This document shows positions 23,578 through 33,061 of a DNA stretch of 52,349 bases, in pieces. Numbering within the stretch: position 1 is the stretch's first letter; each line of letters begins with the position of its first letter. The notes beneath the pieces were generated by a model. It had not been told where the DNA came from and ran no database searches. It worked only from the letters and a program-made list of their open reading frames with translations. The translations under genes were made by a program, and so were the position numbers. Source of the DNA: Thermococcus sp. (GTDB lineage: Archaea > Methanobacteriota_B > Thermococci > Thermococcales > Thermococcaceae); the NCBI RefSeq assembly GCF_027011145.1, contig NZ_JALVAO010000016.1, positions 1-52,349 of the forward strand, written 5' to 3'.

Positions 23578-23696
23578 TTTCTCACTGTTTTGAGTTTGGT
23601 TTTGATGTTTGATGATGTCGGCCCACCCTCTTATTTGCACTAGATATATTACCCTTCGGGAGAAGGGAAATCTATAAATACCCGGAGGGAGAAGGG

Positions 23697-24326
23697 ATGG
23701 GCATAAACCTTTTTATCCGGGGTGGCAAGGGCCTCCTTGAGAGGGAGGCATTAAAACAGTTACATTCTGAGTACATGGAAGCACTTGCAAACATTATGAA
23801 AGAGGATGAAGATGCGCCTTTTAACATGGGGCCTGTTGGATCTTGGCCTGAGATAAGAACTATTCCTGTTGGCTTTTATATTAAATTTGGCACGTTTTCA
23901 GGTGTTCGTTATCCCCCTCCGGAGTGGAAAATGGAAACGGCCGATGCAGAGGTCTTATTAGCGGATAAGAGGCTCTACATCTTCACCATGTGGACGAGTA
24001 GGGGGATACGTGGCAAGAAAATATACGTCATTTTTGCGGGACTGCCCCACTATGCGATAAAAAGGGTCTCTGTCAAGGAAGGCTTAATTTCAGGATCAAG
24101 CCTTCGGGTGGATTACGACGGCTTTTATCTTGAAGGCTGGGACAATCCCAAAGAGGCACGTTTCTGGATGACCTTTAAAAGCAAAAAGAAGGACATCGAC
24201 TATCTTGGTCAGAAAGTCAGTGCGGCCCAATTAATGGCGAGCTGGTTCGAACTCCTCTCTAACAGAGCAAAGAAAGAAAAATGGGATGTTGAGGGAATTC
24301 TCTCCAAGGAGGATATCCCCCTTTGA
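23697..24326 (+). CDS. Protein of unknown function
   Basis: A 209-residue soluble protein beginning MGINLFIRGGKGLLERE, with a beta-rich middle (WKMETADAEVLLADKRLYIF, GKKIYVIFAGLPHYAIKRVS) that recalls a PH-like or GRAM-like domain, an impression only. It has its own promoter, TCTATAAATACCC at 23671-23683, and GGAGGGAGAAGGG before the ATG. A hairpin-plus-T-run at 24340-24365 could end the transcript. It lies alone next to decayed genes, in an accessory region. Confidence 0.65.
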   Translation: MGINLFIRGGKGLLEREALKQLHSEYMEALANIMKEDEDAPFNMGPVGSWPEIRTIPVGFYIKFGTFSGVRYPPPEWKMETADAEVLLADKRLYIFTMWTSRGIRGKKIYVIFAGLPHYAIKRVSVKEGLISGSSLRVDYDGFYLEGWDNPKEARFWMTFKSKKKDIDYLGQKVSAAQLMASWFELLSNRAKKEKWDVEGILSKEDIPL

Positions 24327-24339
24327 TGTTTGCTACTTT

Positions 24340-24357
24340 TTCACATTTTTGTGTGAA
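24340..24357 (+). terminator. Candidate hairpin terminator
   Basis: TTCACA and TGTGAA form 6-base arms around a loop TTTTTG, followed by CACCTTTTTC. It lies 14 bases behind the stop of the preceding gene. Archaeal termination mostly needs only T-runs, so the hairpin may be incidental. Confidence 0.35.
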
Positions 24358-24414
24358 CACCTTTTTCAAAATTTCAAAATTCTTTAAATCGAAGACCAGC
24401 CTAAGGTTTTTTCT

Positions 24415-25640
24415 TACATTTTATCCTCTTCGCGACTATTCCAAAGTGTTCTTCGTAGTCACTAAACCCCACAAGGTTAGCCTTTTTCCTGAGACAGCTT
24501 AGAATCCTTTCTGCCTCCCTTTTGCTCAACTTCTTTCCACTTCACCTAAACGAGAAGGGCTTTCTTTTCCCCTTTCCTTCAAAGCAACAATGTCAATCTT
24601 CTCACCCTTGTGTCACACTTTCCAATCTTCGTGAAGCGGAAGGGCAAAGGTTCTTTTGATTGACCTCCATTAGGAACTCCCTCGCGATGCCCCGAAGGGT
24701 CTTCCAAGGAACGTGTTGAAGTTCATCTCGAAGTCCTCGATGGTGGCGTCCATGAAGTTTCCTCTATTTCCTCGTAATAGGGGTTCACAAATCTTGACCA
24801 GAATTAGGAAGTAGTTGTCAGTTATCTCATAGCTTCCCCTCTTCCCTGAAAGGGAAGTGACTTTTCTGACTATGCCTAGCTCGCTCAAAAACCCTCAGGT
24901 ATGGTAACAGAAGTTAGCTATCTGGGTTACTCTCGTGTTTCCTCTCTCGCTATCGCTTCTAGAATTGCCAAGTAAGTGGAAAGCTCCCTCAGTTTCTCGC
25001 TCAGCAGGGCCGTAGCTTCCCTGAATATGAATGTGGAAGAGTTGAAGAAGTTGGCCTTAATTTCTTCCTCGACGTTTTTCCCCTGAAAAACTCAATGTAT
25101 TTCGGTGTACCATTCGTTACCGCGTAGATTTTTACCAGATCCTCAATCTTCTTTGTGAGTTAGACCACTCCATCATGTGCCTGAACTGAAGGAGGTAACC
25201 TTGATGTTCGCGTTGCTTCTCCCGTAGATGGAATTCGAATAGCTGAAGAACTCTCTTTCAAGGAGGGAAACGTACGAACCTGACACAACTATGAGTGTGT
25301 TCAAATCTTTGTTCTCCCCAATTGCTATTGGAAAGTTCTCTCAGAATCCTGGCTTCTTTTTTGATGAAATACGAAAACTTGTCCAGAATCAGAAGACCCT
25401 TTCCCTGGTCTTCTTCCTTAAAAGGGCAAAAAGAGACTGAACGCCCTTTTATCTTGACGTTAAGGCTTACGAACTCTGAAACTTTCCTCGAGAGGAGTTT
25501 GAAGTTGTACTCCCTTGGTTTGTTTTCGGTTTGTTTTCAAATATGACAAATATTTGCTCTTTTCCTCGCGAGAACTCCTCTAAAAGTCTCGTTTTTCAAC
25601 TCTCCTTCGTCTGTACACAAGAATTAGTATTAACTAGTAT
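24415..25640 (-). pseudogene. Decayed archaeal AAA ATPase with DUF234 domain
   Basis: No long frame is open here, but on the minus strand pieces in changing frames line up with the archaeal ATPase (ATPase_2 plus DUF234) family. In order they include LLEEFSRGKEQIFVIF near 25570, GLLILDKFSYFIKKEARILR (a Walker B-like strand) near 25370, SGSYVSLLEREFFSYSNSIY near 25270, a helical piece around 25030 and, intact, the winged-helix and DUF234 piece at 24670-24888 with LSELGIVRKVTSLSGKRG and YEITDNYFLILVKI. The tail HFGIVAKRIKCK ends near 24415. At least five frameshifts or stops are needed, and the Walker A part at the N terminus is gone. This fills the 1.3-kb gap between genes. Confidence 0.75.
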
Positions 25641-25642
25641 TC

Positions 25643-26410
25643 TCAAACCTCAACCCACGTGAAGTCCCTCGCGACTTCCCCCTCTACTTTTGCCTCCCTC
25701 AACCTCTTTTCCAGCACCTCGTGGGGGTAGTTGCTGTGGCTTATGTGGGCGAAGACAGTGTAATCGGCCCCGACCCTCTTTGCGAGCTCTATTGCCTCCT
25801 CAACGCCAAGGTGGGAGCCGGGAATGGCTTTTCTGTGGGTCATCTCTGCCACTAGCAAATCCGCCCCTTCCATAAGCTTTAGGGCCCTTTCATCCCCCAG
25901 GATTTCGGGTCCTGTATCTCCAGTTATCGCTATCTTCTTTCCCCCAATCCATATGACGAAGCCCCCGGCCTTTACGGTGTGAACAACCGGAAAGTGAACG
26001 AGCCTCATCCTTCCCACTTTGGTATTTTCCCAGAATTTCAGTTCGTTGTAGTTCCATTCATGCCCCTCCAGGCTTTCGCTCCCAAAGGCCAGCCTTGAGA
26101 GGCTTTTTGCAACTTCGAGGGTCTCACCGTTCGAGTGGAACTCAACCTTCCTGAAAACCTGAAGCTCCGGTAGTCCAAAGACGTGGTCAAAGTGGCCGTG
26201 GGTTATCAGAACCCGCTCAATTTTCCTGTTTAAGCGCTCTAGGTGGTAGTGTAAGTCGGGACTCGGGTCAACCAGCGTCTTTTCAAAATATAGCGAGAAC
26301 CTCGTTCTCCTCAAGGCCGGGTTAATCCGGGCCCTCGAGCAGTTCTCGCAGTTGCAGAGGGGCTTTGGAGTTCCACTGTAGGAACCTGAGCCGAGGATTA
26401 CCACCTTCAT
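25643..26410 (-). CDS. MBL-fold metallohydrolase, PhnP-like
   Basis: A 255-residue enzyme of the metallo-beta-lactamase fold. The di-metal motif THGHFDHVFG, later histidines in HFPVVHTVKAGG, the Asp in AITGDTGPE and the final His in FAHISHSN are in place. An N-terminal CNCENC pattern gives an extra structural zinc site as in PhnP-type phosphodiesterases. The substrate is probably a cyclic phosphate or similar ester, which is inference. Its ATG overlaps the stop of the broken transporter gene as ATGA, so it was part of that operon. Confidence 0.85.
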   Translation of the reverse strand: MKVVILGSGSYSGTPKPLCNCENCSRARINPALRRTRFSLYFEKTLVDPSPDLHYHLERLNRKIERVLITHGHFDHVFGLPELQVFRKVEFHSNGETLEVAKSLSRLAFGSESLEGHEWNYNELKFWENTKVGRMRLVHFPVVHTVKAGGFVIWIGGKKIAITGDTGPEILGDERALKLMEGADLLVAEMTHRKAIPGSHLGVEEAIELAKRVGADYTVFAHISHSNYPHEVLEKRLREAKVEGEVARDFTWVEV

Positions 26411-27251
26411 TCCCTCACCCCGCTCTTTTCACCGCTCAAAATGAGCGTCCCGGCGGTTATTAAGGTTAGGCCAGCCAGATGGTAGAGAGTGAAGCCCTCG
26501 CCGAGGAACAGCGTGGAGATAAGAACGGTCAAAGCCGGGGCCGGGGTCAGTATGGCGGTGGCCTTGGAGAGGTTGATTCTCGCTATCGCCGAATACTAGA
26601 GGCTCTGGGTCAGGGCTATTATAACGCCCTCCGCGAGGGCCAGTTTTGTGAATGCGAAGCCAATCCAAAGGGCGGGAACGAGGAAGACAAGTCCCCCGAA
26701 GGTGTTTCTCAGAGTGGCTATCGTCAGTGGTGAATAGGCGGTTCTTTTCGCTATGGAATGTCCGAGTTGCCAGAAGAGGGGAGTCAGGAGAAGCAAGACG
26801 TCTCCCTTTAGGAGTTCCGGCCTTTTTCCCTGTGCAACGACGAGAAAAACGCCCGCGATTAGGCCCCTGCAGAGATAACGGCCTTTCCAGTTATCCTTTC
26901 CCTCAGGAGGAACCACGAGATTAGGAAGGAGTAGAAGACCTCAAAACGCGTTAGTATTGCGGAGTTTATCGCCGTGCTCATCCGGGTTCCGTAGGAAAAG
27001 AGTGAATAAGCTATAGCAGTAGCGAAGAGGCCGGTGAGGAAAGCCTTCTTCAGCTCCCCGGGGCTTTTCCGGATTTCTTCCACATGCCCGCGGACCAGCA
27101 GGAGGGGCCAGAGGATTAGCGAGGCGAAGATGGCCGAAAGGGAGGCAAAGGCAAGTGGATTGACCGGATTGGATTTTATAATGACGGGTTCAACTCCGAG
27201 GAGCACGAGAACCAGGAACGCCAGCAACGTTCCCTCGGTTTCTCCCTTCAT
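26407..27251 (-). pseudogene. EamA/DMT-family transporter broken by a frameshift and a nonsense codon
   Basis: The ancestral gene would encode about 280 residues with ten membrane helices (two EamA repeats). From ATG 27251 the frame is open to RITGKAVISAGA and then stops at 26859; loss of one base in the run at about 26859-26866 shifts the frame, and the next frame continues with LIAGVFLVVAQGKRPELL. This runs to a TAG at 26596-26598 after ALTQSL, and the same frame then continues with YSAIARINLSKATAILTPAP to the TGA at 26407. Two independent lesions make a true pseudogene likelier than one sequencing error. The end overlaps the MBL gene start as ATGA. Confidence 0.85.
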
Positions 27252-27270
27252 ATCATCGGCTCTTCCAAAA

Positions 27271-27280
27271 ACTTTAAATT
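27271..27280 (+). promoter_or_regulatory. trpS promoter
   Basis: ACTTTAAATT is centred near 27275. The expected start of transcription, 26-28 bases downstream, falls at about 27301-27303, leaving a leader of about 90 bases before trpS, which is long for this organism group. Confidence 0.55.
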
Positions 27281-27302
27281 CCTTCCCGTCATTTTACTCC
27301 CC

Positions 27303-27329
27303 ATGCGCGGTGGTCGTTTTTGGCTCTAG
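27303..27329 (+). CDS. Candidate leader peptide MRGGRFWL upstream of trpS
   Basis: An eight-codon frame with ATG placed at the predicted start of transcription, so it could be read from a leaderless 5' end. The seventh codon is TGG (Trp) and a short inverted repeat (CTCCG 27341-27345, CGGAG 27355-27359) follows before the trpS ribosome binding site. This is compatible with control by tryptophan supply, but a chance frame of this length is easily possible. Confidence 0.3.
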   Translation: MRGGRFWL

Positions 27330-27363
27330 TAAACTCTTCTGCTCCGCCTTAGTTCGGAGTTTC

Positions 27364-27384
27364 ATTTCCACTGGAAACGGAGGT
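27364..27384 (+). promoter_or_regulatory. ORB-like site overlapping the trpS ribosome binding region
   Basis: ATTTCCACTGGAAACGGAGG followed by T carries the exact core and a G-rich tail. The GGAGGTG end also serves as the trpS ribosome binding site, so the tail may be a coincidence of the binding site, whereas the palindromic core is not explained by it. It is about 18 kb from oriC. Confidence 0.5.
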
Positions 27385-27391
27385 GTTGGAA

Positions 27392-28537
27392 TTGGAGTTT
27401 AAGGTTACCCCTTGGGACGTTGAGGGCATGGTGGACTACGACAAGCTCATAGAGCAGTTTGGAACGAGTCCTTTGACGGACGAACTGCTGGAAAAAACCG
27501 CGAAGCTAACAGGTAGCGAGCTCCCAATCTACTTCAGGAGGCGCTTCTTCTTCTCCCACAGGGATTACGACAAAATCCTTGAGGATTACGAGAACGGGAG
27601 GGGCTTCTTCCTATACACCGGCCGGGGACCGAGCGGGCCGATGCACATAGGCCACATCATTCCCTTTTACGCGACCAAATGGCTCCAGGAGAAGTTTAAC
27701 GTTAACCTCTACATCCAGATAACCGACGACGAGAAGTTCCTCTTCAAGAACCTAACCCTCGAGGAAACCAAGCGCTGGGCCTACGAAAACATTCTGGATA
27801 TTATAGCGGTTGGCTTCGACCCTGATAAAACCTTCATCTTCCAGGACAGCGAGTTCACGAAGATATACGAGATGGCCCTTCCCATAGCGAAGAAGATAAA
27901 CTTCTCGATGGCGAGAGCCGTTTTTGGCTTCAACGAGCAGAGCAAGATTGGCATGATTTTCTATCCAGCTATACAGGCCGCTCCAACGTTCTTCGAGAAG
28001 AAGCGCTGTCTGATTCCGGCGGCCATAGACCAGGACCCCTATTGGAGACTTCAGAGGGACTTCGCGGAAAGTTTGGGCTACTACAAGACAGCTGCTCTCC
28101 ACAGCAAGTTCGTCCCACCCCTTACGGGTCTTGAGGGGAAGATGAGCGCGAGCAAGCCGGAAACAGCCGTTTACCTCACCGACGATCCGGGGGAGGCCGG
28201 CAAAAAAATATGGAAGTTCGCCTTAACCGGTGGCCAGCCAACGCTTAAGGAGCAACGCGAGAAGGGTGGAAACCCGGAGAAGTGCGTCGTCTTCAAGTGG
28301 CTGGAGATTTTCTTTGAACCCGATGACAAGAAGCTCATGGAGCGCTATAGAGCCTGTAAGGCCGGCGAGCTGACCTGTGGTGAGTGCAAGCGCTACCTCA
28401 TCAAGAAGGTTCAGGAGTTCCTCAAGGAGCACCAGAAGAAGAGGAAAGAGGCAGAAAAGAAGGTCGAGAAGTTCAAGTACACCGGAGAGCTGGCCAGGGA
28501 GCAGTGGGATAAAGCCATTCCCGAACCGCTCCGCTAA
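27392..28537 (+). CDS. trpS: Tryptophan-tRNA ligase
   Basis: A class I aminoacyl-tRNA synthetase (381 residues) charging tRNA-Trp. It has the HIGH-type motif in GPSGPMHIGHIIPFY and the KMSKS-type motif GKMSASKPETAV, with the archaeal/eukaryotic style C-terminal helical end. Starts at GTG 27383, TTG 27386 and TTG 27392 are possible; TTG 27392, giving MEFKVTPWDVEG, is preferred because GGAGGTG lies six bases before it. The upstream leader is unusually long and contains a mini frame and an ORB-like word. The stop overlaps that of the convergent gene by 4 bases. Confidence 0.94.
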   Translation: MEFKVTPWDVEGMVDYDKLIEQFGTSPLTDELLEKTAKLTGSELPIYFRRRFFFSHRDYDKILEDYENGRGFFLYTGRGPSGPMHIGHIIPFYATKWLQEKFNVNLYIQITDDEKFLFKNLTLEETKRWAYENILDIIAVGFDPDKTFIFQDSEFTKIYEMALPIAKKINFSMARAVFGFNEQSKIGMIFYPAIQAAPTFFEKKRCLIPAAIDQDPYWRLQRDFAESLGYYKTAALHSKFVPPLTGLEGKMSASKPETAVYLTDDPGEAGKKIWKFALTGGQPTLKEQREKGGNPEKCVVFKWLEIFFEPDDKKLMERYRACKAGELTCGECKRYLIKKVQEFLKEHQKKRKEAEKKVEKFKYTGELAREQWDKAIPEPLR

Positions 28538-29550
28538 TCCCAGGGGCCCCAGTCCTCCTCGAACTCTTTTTCCTCCTTCCCTAGCTCGACCGTAAAATCG
28601 GCCGTTTCAACGACGTCCCTCGCTAGCGGAATGTCCAGAACAGCCTTCAGCTCAAAGGTTCCGTGGCCGAGAACGGCCGAGTCCCTCCAGAGTCCCCTGA
28701 CGAGTGAGAGCGGGCTTACCATCCTATAGCTGGCGAAGATAACGGTCTTCTCCTCCGAGAGGGGCGAAAACGTGAAATCAAAGTTCTGCCCTTCCGCTAT
28801 CTTCTTCCAGACCTTTCCTGAGCCGACTTCAATCCTCACCTTCCTCGCCTTTGAGAGCTCGGACTGAACTGTGCCGGCTATTTGCTTTCCCTCTCCCCTG
28901 AAGACAACTGTCGCCACGTCTTCCCCTTCACTCAGGTTTATTGTGGCCTTTCCTTTGATTTCGCCTTCGTTCGTTAGAAAAATCAGCAGAACGTCCCTGT
29001 AGGGCTCGCTGAGGATTCTAACGGCCGGGGCTTCTACCGTTCCGGTTCCGTCCTTGAGGACAAGGGTCCTGAACTTCTCGTTGAGGAACTCCAGGGAGAG
29101 TCCTTTTCCCCGTTCCTTGGCCTCGAACTTCCTCTTCACGTGGTAGCTCCTGCTCCGCCCCGTGCTTACCCAGTAGCCCTCAAGAAAAACCCTGCCGGTC
29201 TCGTATTCGAGCTCTTCGGGAAACGTGATTACTCTCTCAGAGACCTCGGAGCCCTCGAAGAGCGCCGAGGCCTTCTTGTTGCCTGTGAAGATGCTCGTTC
29301 CCCTTGCAAGGGCGATGAGGATGAACAGAACGGGCATTGCCAGAAAGAGAAGGGCGAACCAGCTTGGGACGAAGCTCACCATTCCGATGGCGACCCAGAT
29401 GAAGATGATGGCAAATATTACAATCGCAAGGACCGCGAAAGTTCCGCTCTCCTTAACGAGAACCTTCCGCAATACAACCACCTTTTGTCCTTTGGCGTCC
29501 TTCCTTATTACCTTTGCCCATTGTAGGGGAAGGTTTAATTTCTTTCTCAT
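28534..29550 (-). CDS. Conserved membrane protein of unknown function
   Basis: A 338-residue protein: a basic N-terminal part (about 1-35), two adjacent membrane helices (about 38-60 and 64-84), and a beta-rich domain of about 230 residues with arrestin-like or immunoglobulin-like character (FEGSEVSERVITFPEELEYE at its start). It ends in an acidic tail (EEKEFEEDWGPWD). The ATG at 29550 leaves only 20 bases to the divergent start at 29571, so the promoters of the two genes overlap. Function unknown. Confidence 0.72.
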   Translation of the reverse strand: MRKKLNLPLQWAKVIRKDAKGQKVVVLRKVLVKESGTFAVLAIVIFAIIFIWVAIGMVSFVPSWFALLFLAMPVLFILIALARGTSIFTGNKKASALFEGSEVSERVITFPEELEYETGRVFLEGYWVSTGRSRSYHVKRKFEAKERGKGLSLEFLNEKFRTLVLKDGTGTVEAPAVRILSEPYRDVLLIFLTNEGEIKGKATINLSEGEDVATVVFRGEGKQIAGTVQSELSKARKVRIEVGSGKVWKKIAEGQNFDFTFSPLSEEKTVIFASYRMVSPLSLVRGLWRDSAVLGHGTFELKAVLDIPLARDVVETADFTVELGKEEKEFEEDWGPWD

Positions 29551-29570
29551 CAATCCAGAACGGTGGTTAC

Positions 29571-30248
29571 ATGGTCAGGCTACCGTTTCGCGACACCTAT
29601 TACGAGCTCCGTCCGAGCAAGATAGTTGCCCTGGCTAAAAACTACGCCGAGCACGCGAGGGAGATGGGAAGCGATGTTCCTGAGAGGCCGGTCTTCTTTC
29701 TCAAACCTCCTTCGGCCTTAATCGGCCCCGGAGAGCCCATAATCCTCCCGAGAATGAGCAAAAGGGTGGACCATGAGGTCGAGCTGGCAGTTATAATAGG
29801 GAGGCGCGCAAGGCGCGTTCCGGCCGGGAAGGCCATGGATTACGTTCTCGGCTATACCATACTCCTCGACATCACCGCGAGGGATTTGCAGGCCGAGGCC
29901 AGGGAAAAGGGCCTCCCATGGACGATAGCGAAGGGCTTCGACACCTTCGCACCCGTTGGGCCGAGAATCGTTGATAGGAGGGAGCTCAGAATAGACGACC
30001 TTGAAATCGGCCTGAAGGTAAACGGCCAGCTCAGACAGCTCGGAAGGACGAGCGAAATGATATTCAAGGTTCCGGAGCTGATTGAATACATAAGCTCGAT
30101 AATGACGCTCGAACCCGGGGATATAATAGCTACCGGCACGCCGGCCGGAATAGGCCCGCTCAGGCACGGCGATAGAGTTGAGGCGTGGATAGAAGGCATT
30201 GGAAGGGTCGAGTTCGATGTTCTGAGCGAGGGCTCGATACTCTGCTAG
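29571..30248 (+). CDS. Fumarylacetoacetate hydrolase family protein
   Basis: A 225-residue protein of the FAH fold, which includes acylpyruvases, oxaloacetate decarboxylases and ring-cleavage hydrolases. The metal-binding and catalytic parts are visible: KIVALAKNYAEHAREMG, FFLKPPSALIGPGEPI, HEVELAVIIGRRARRVP, GYTILLDITARDLQ, and the end DIIATGTPAGIGPLRHGD. It most resembles the short acylpyruvate hydrolase/oxaloacetate tautomerase type; the substrate cannot be fixed from sequence. ATG 29571 follows GGTGG. Its stop codon overlaps that of the convergent gene as CTAG. Confidence 0.9.
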   Translation: MVRLPFRDTYYELRPSKIVALAKNYAEHAREMGSDVPERPVFFLKPPSALIGPGEPIILPRMSKRVDHEVELAVIIGRRARRVPAGKAMDYVLGYTILLDITARDLQAEAREKGLPWTIAKGFDTFAPVGPRIVDRRELRIDDLEIGLKVNGQLRQLGRTSEMIFKVPELIEYISSIMTLEPGDIIATGTPAGIGPLRHGDRVEAWIEGIGRVEFDVLSEGSILC

Positions 30249-30637
30249 TTTTCTCTTTTATCCACTAGCTTGACCGAAATCCACTGCATGCCCTTTTCTT
30301 CGTTTTTGACGACGAGGAGGTAATCCCCCTCCGGGATTTTCACGTTATTAAACTCGACCGCCTTTACGTGCTCCCAGGCTTTGTAATACTTGAAGGGCTC
30401 ACCTTTTTTGAGCCTCCCGAAGTCTTCCTTAGTCAGGATATACACGCTTATCTCGCCGTTAGCCTTTACGTAGCCGTTGAGCGTCGAGTTTCCGAGGAGA
30501 CGGTATTCCCTGTAGTTGATGAGATTGGCCTTCCACTGGTAGGTTATGCTCCCGTAGTGGGAAACGAAGTAGTTCACGCCCAAGCCGATAAAAGCCACCA
30601 ACCCGAGGATTAAAACGACCATTGTGAGCTTCCTCAT
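30245..30637 (-). CDS. Membrane-anchored protein of unknown function
   Basis: A 130-residue protein with one N-terminal membrane anchor (LTMVVLILGLVAFIGLGVNY) and a beta-rich outer domain of about 100 residues (NGYVKANGEISVYILTKEDF, EGDYLLVVKNEEKGMQWISV). A GGGGGGTATC ribosome binding site precedes the ATG. No family recognised; the domain could be a small carbohydrate- or lipid-binding sandwich, which is only a guess. Confidence 0.7.
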   Translation of the reverse strand: MRKLTMVVLILGLVAFIGLGVNYFVSHYGSITYQWKANLINYREYRLLGNSTLNGYVKANGEISVYILTKEDFGRLKKGEPFKYYKAWEHVKAVEFNNVKIPEGDYLLVVKNEEKGMQWISVKLVDKREN

Positions 30638-30686
30638 GATACCCCCCTAAAAATATGTGAAATACAACTTGAAAAAGTTTTTGGAT

Positions 30687-31829
<1,143 letters not shown>

Positions 31830-31858
31830 TTAAGTATTTTGATGAATAATTTTTCATC

Positions 31859-33022
31859 ATGAGAAACTCCTGGCGCTTCAGGAGGCTAGTCTTTTTGGTT
31901 TTCTCAACGATTCCCGTTATCTCTGCGCTAGTCCACTATCCCCCAATAACGGGCACGGTAGGGAGATTTCTTAGCCTTACTGGTTTGGTCATTATGCTCG
32001 TCTCCGGAGGGATAGCTATCTACGTCCACTCACTCTTTCCAAAAAAGCACGACAGACCTGAAGACTTTGGGAAGCTCCTCAAGGACGGTCCCTACCGCTT
32101 TGTGAGACATCCGTTTTATTCGGCCTTCATGTTCCTCGGCTTTGGGATTGCCCTCTTCTTTGCCAGCGTTCCCGGAATAGCTGTCTCGCTCCTCATGGTT
32201 CCCCTCTGGGGAAGGCTCGCCGAGATGGAGGAGAAGGAACTTCTGGAATACTGGGGCAGGGAATACGGGGAGTTCATGGAAACCAGAGGCAGGTTCCTGC
32301 CAAGAACTTATACGTGCCCGGGCAGGCTTCTTTTCATTCTTGCGATTTTCCTCCTCGGCTACTTCATACTCTACGGTCTCAAGGCGCTTTTCGTTGACAG
32401 CTACACGGTTGAGTTCCTCATCCGCGTTGCCGTTCTCTCGACCCTAACCCCTGCCTTCGTCCTTTTCATCTCAAAATCCCTGGGAATAAAGGCCGACTTC
32501 GGCTTCAGAAGGGAGGAAATCTGGAGGAGCTTCCTACTTGCATCAGCCCTCTCTCTGCCGAGTCCGCTCATCCAGCTTCAGGCGGGGAGCTTTCATGGCT
32601 TTCACGTTCAAACATCCGTTGCCTTGGTATTCCTCTCCTACCTGCTCTTCGCCATTTACACTTTCTCCTTTTTCATGGCCTTCCCAATCGAGGTTTTAGC
32701 TCCGTGCGGAAGGCTCTGGCTGATCGTTCCGCCGCTCTTTCTCTTCGTTTACGACAGCTACTACTTCAACGCGGGGAAGATGCCTCCACTCGGTGATATA
32801 ATCCTGTTCGTTCTCCTTTACCCATTCGTTTACATGAAGACAAGAAACGTTGCTGGGATTGTCTTGGCTTATCTTCTTATAGCGGAATGGGACCCTTGGT
32901 GGGCTTTCGGAATCGTTTACGGGTGGGATGCCTTTAGGATCGCCGGGCTGATTAGGGTTGGCCTTTCTCTGCTCTCGGCGTTCGTTTTCCTGAAAATCGC
33001 ACGAACTCGTGACAAACTTTAA
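31859..33022 (+). CDS. Membrane protein with N-terminal isoprenylcysteine-methyltransferase-like domain
   Basis: A 387-residue polytopic protein. The first 150 residues hold two or three membrane helices and the ICMT/PEMT-type motif LKDGPYRFVRHPFYSAFMFL, followed by WGREYGEFMETRGRFLP, which in that family bind SAM and the lipid-like substrate. The remaining 230 residues form about seven further helices without a clear family; RREEIWRSFLLASALSLP recalls the start of CPBP-type proteases but the catalytic Glu-Glu and His motifs are not convincing. The ATG has no ribosome binding site and lies about 23 bases after AAGTATTTTG, so it may be leaderless. The ABC transporter genes follow 40 bases later. 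Confidence 0.75.
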   Translation: MRNSWRFRRLVFLVFSTIPVISALVHYPPITGTVGRFLSLTGLVIMLVSGGIAIYVHSLFPKKHDRPEDFGKLLKDGPYRFVRHPFYSAFMFLGFGIALFFASVPGIAVSLLMVPLWGRLAEMEEKELLEYWGREYGEFMETRGRFLPRTYTCPGRLLFILAIFLLGYFILYGLKALFVDSYTVEFLIRVAVLSTLTPAFVLFISKSLGIKADFGFRREEIWRSFLLASALSLPSPLIQLQAGSFHGFHVQTSVALVFLSYLLFAIYTFSFFMAFPIEVLAPCGRLWLIVPPLFLFVYDSYYFNAGKMPPLGDIILFVLLYPFVYMKTRNVAGIVLAYLLIAEWDPWWAFGIVYGWDAFRIAGLIRVGLSLLSAFVFLKIARTRDKL

Positions 33023-33061
33023 ATTCAGTTCATCTAACTCCAGTTTGTAAGGTGATGACGC

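Noticed and set aside
23697-24326. Considered as the toxin of a new toxin-antitoxin pair with the neighbouring antitoxin
   Set aside because: It is on the opposite strand with its own promoter, and the antitoxin already has a recognisable, though deleted, PIN partner.
26596-26598. TAG inside the transporter gene considered as pyrrolysine codon
   Set aside because: Thermococcales are not known to have pyrrolysine machinery, and the gene has a second, frameshift lesion.
33050-33061. GGTGATGA before the ABC ATPase gene looked like a C box of a C/D guide RNA
   Set aside because: No matching CTGA D box or second box at the right distance; it is the ribosome binding site.
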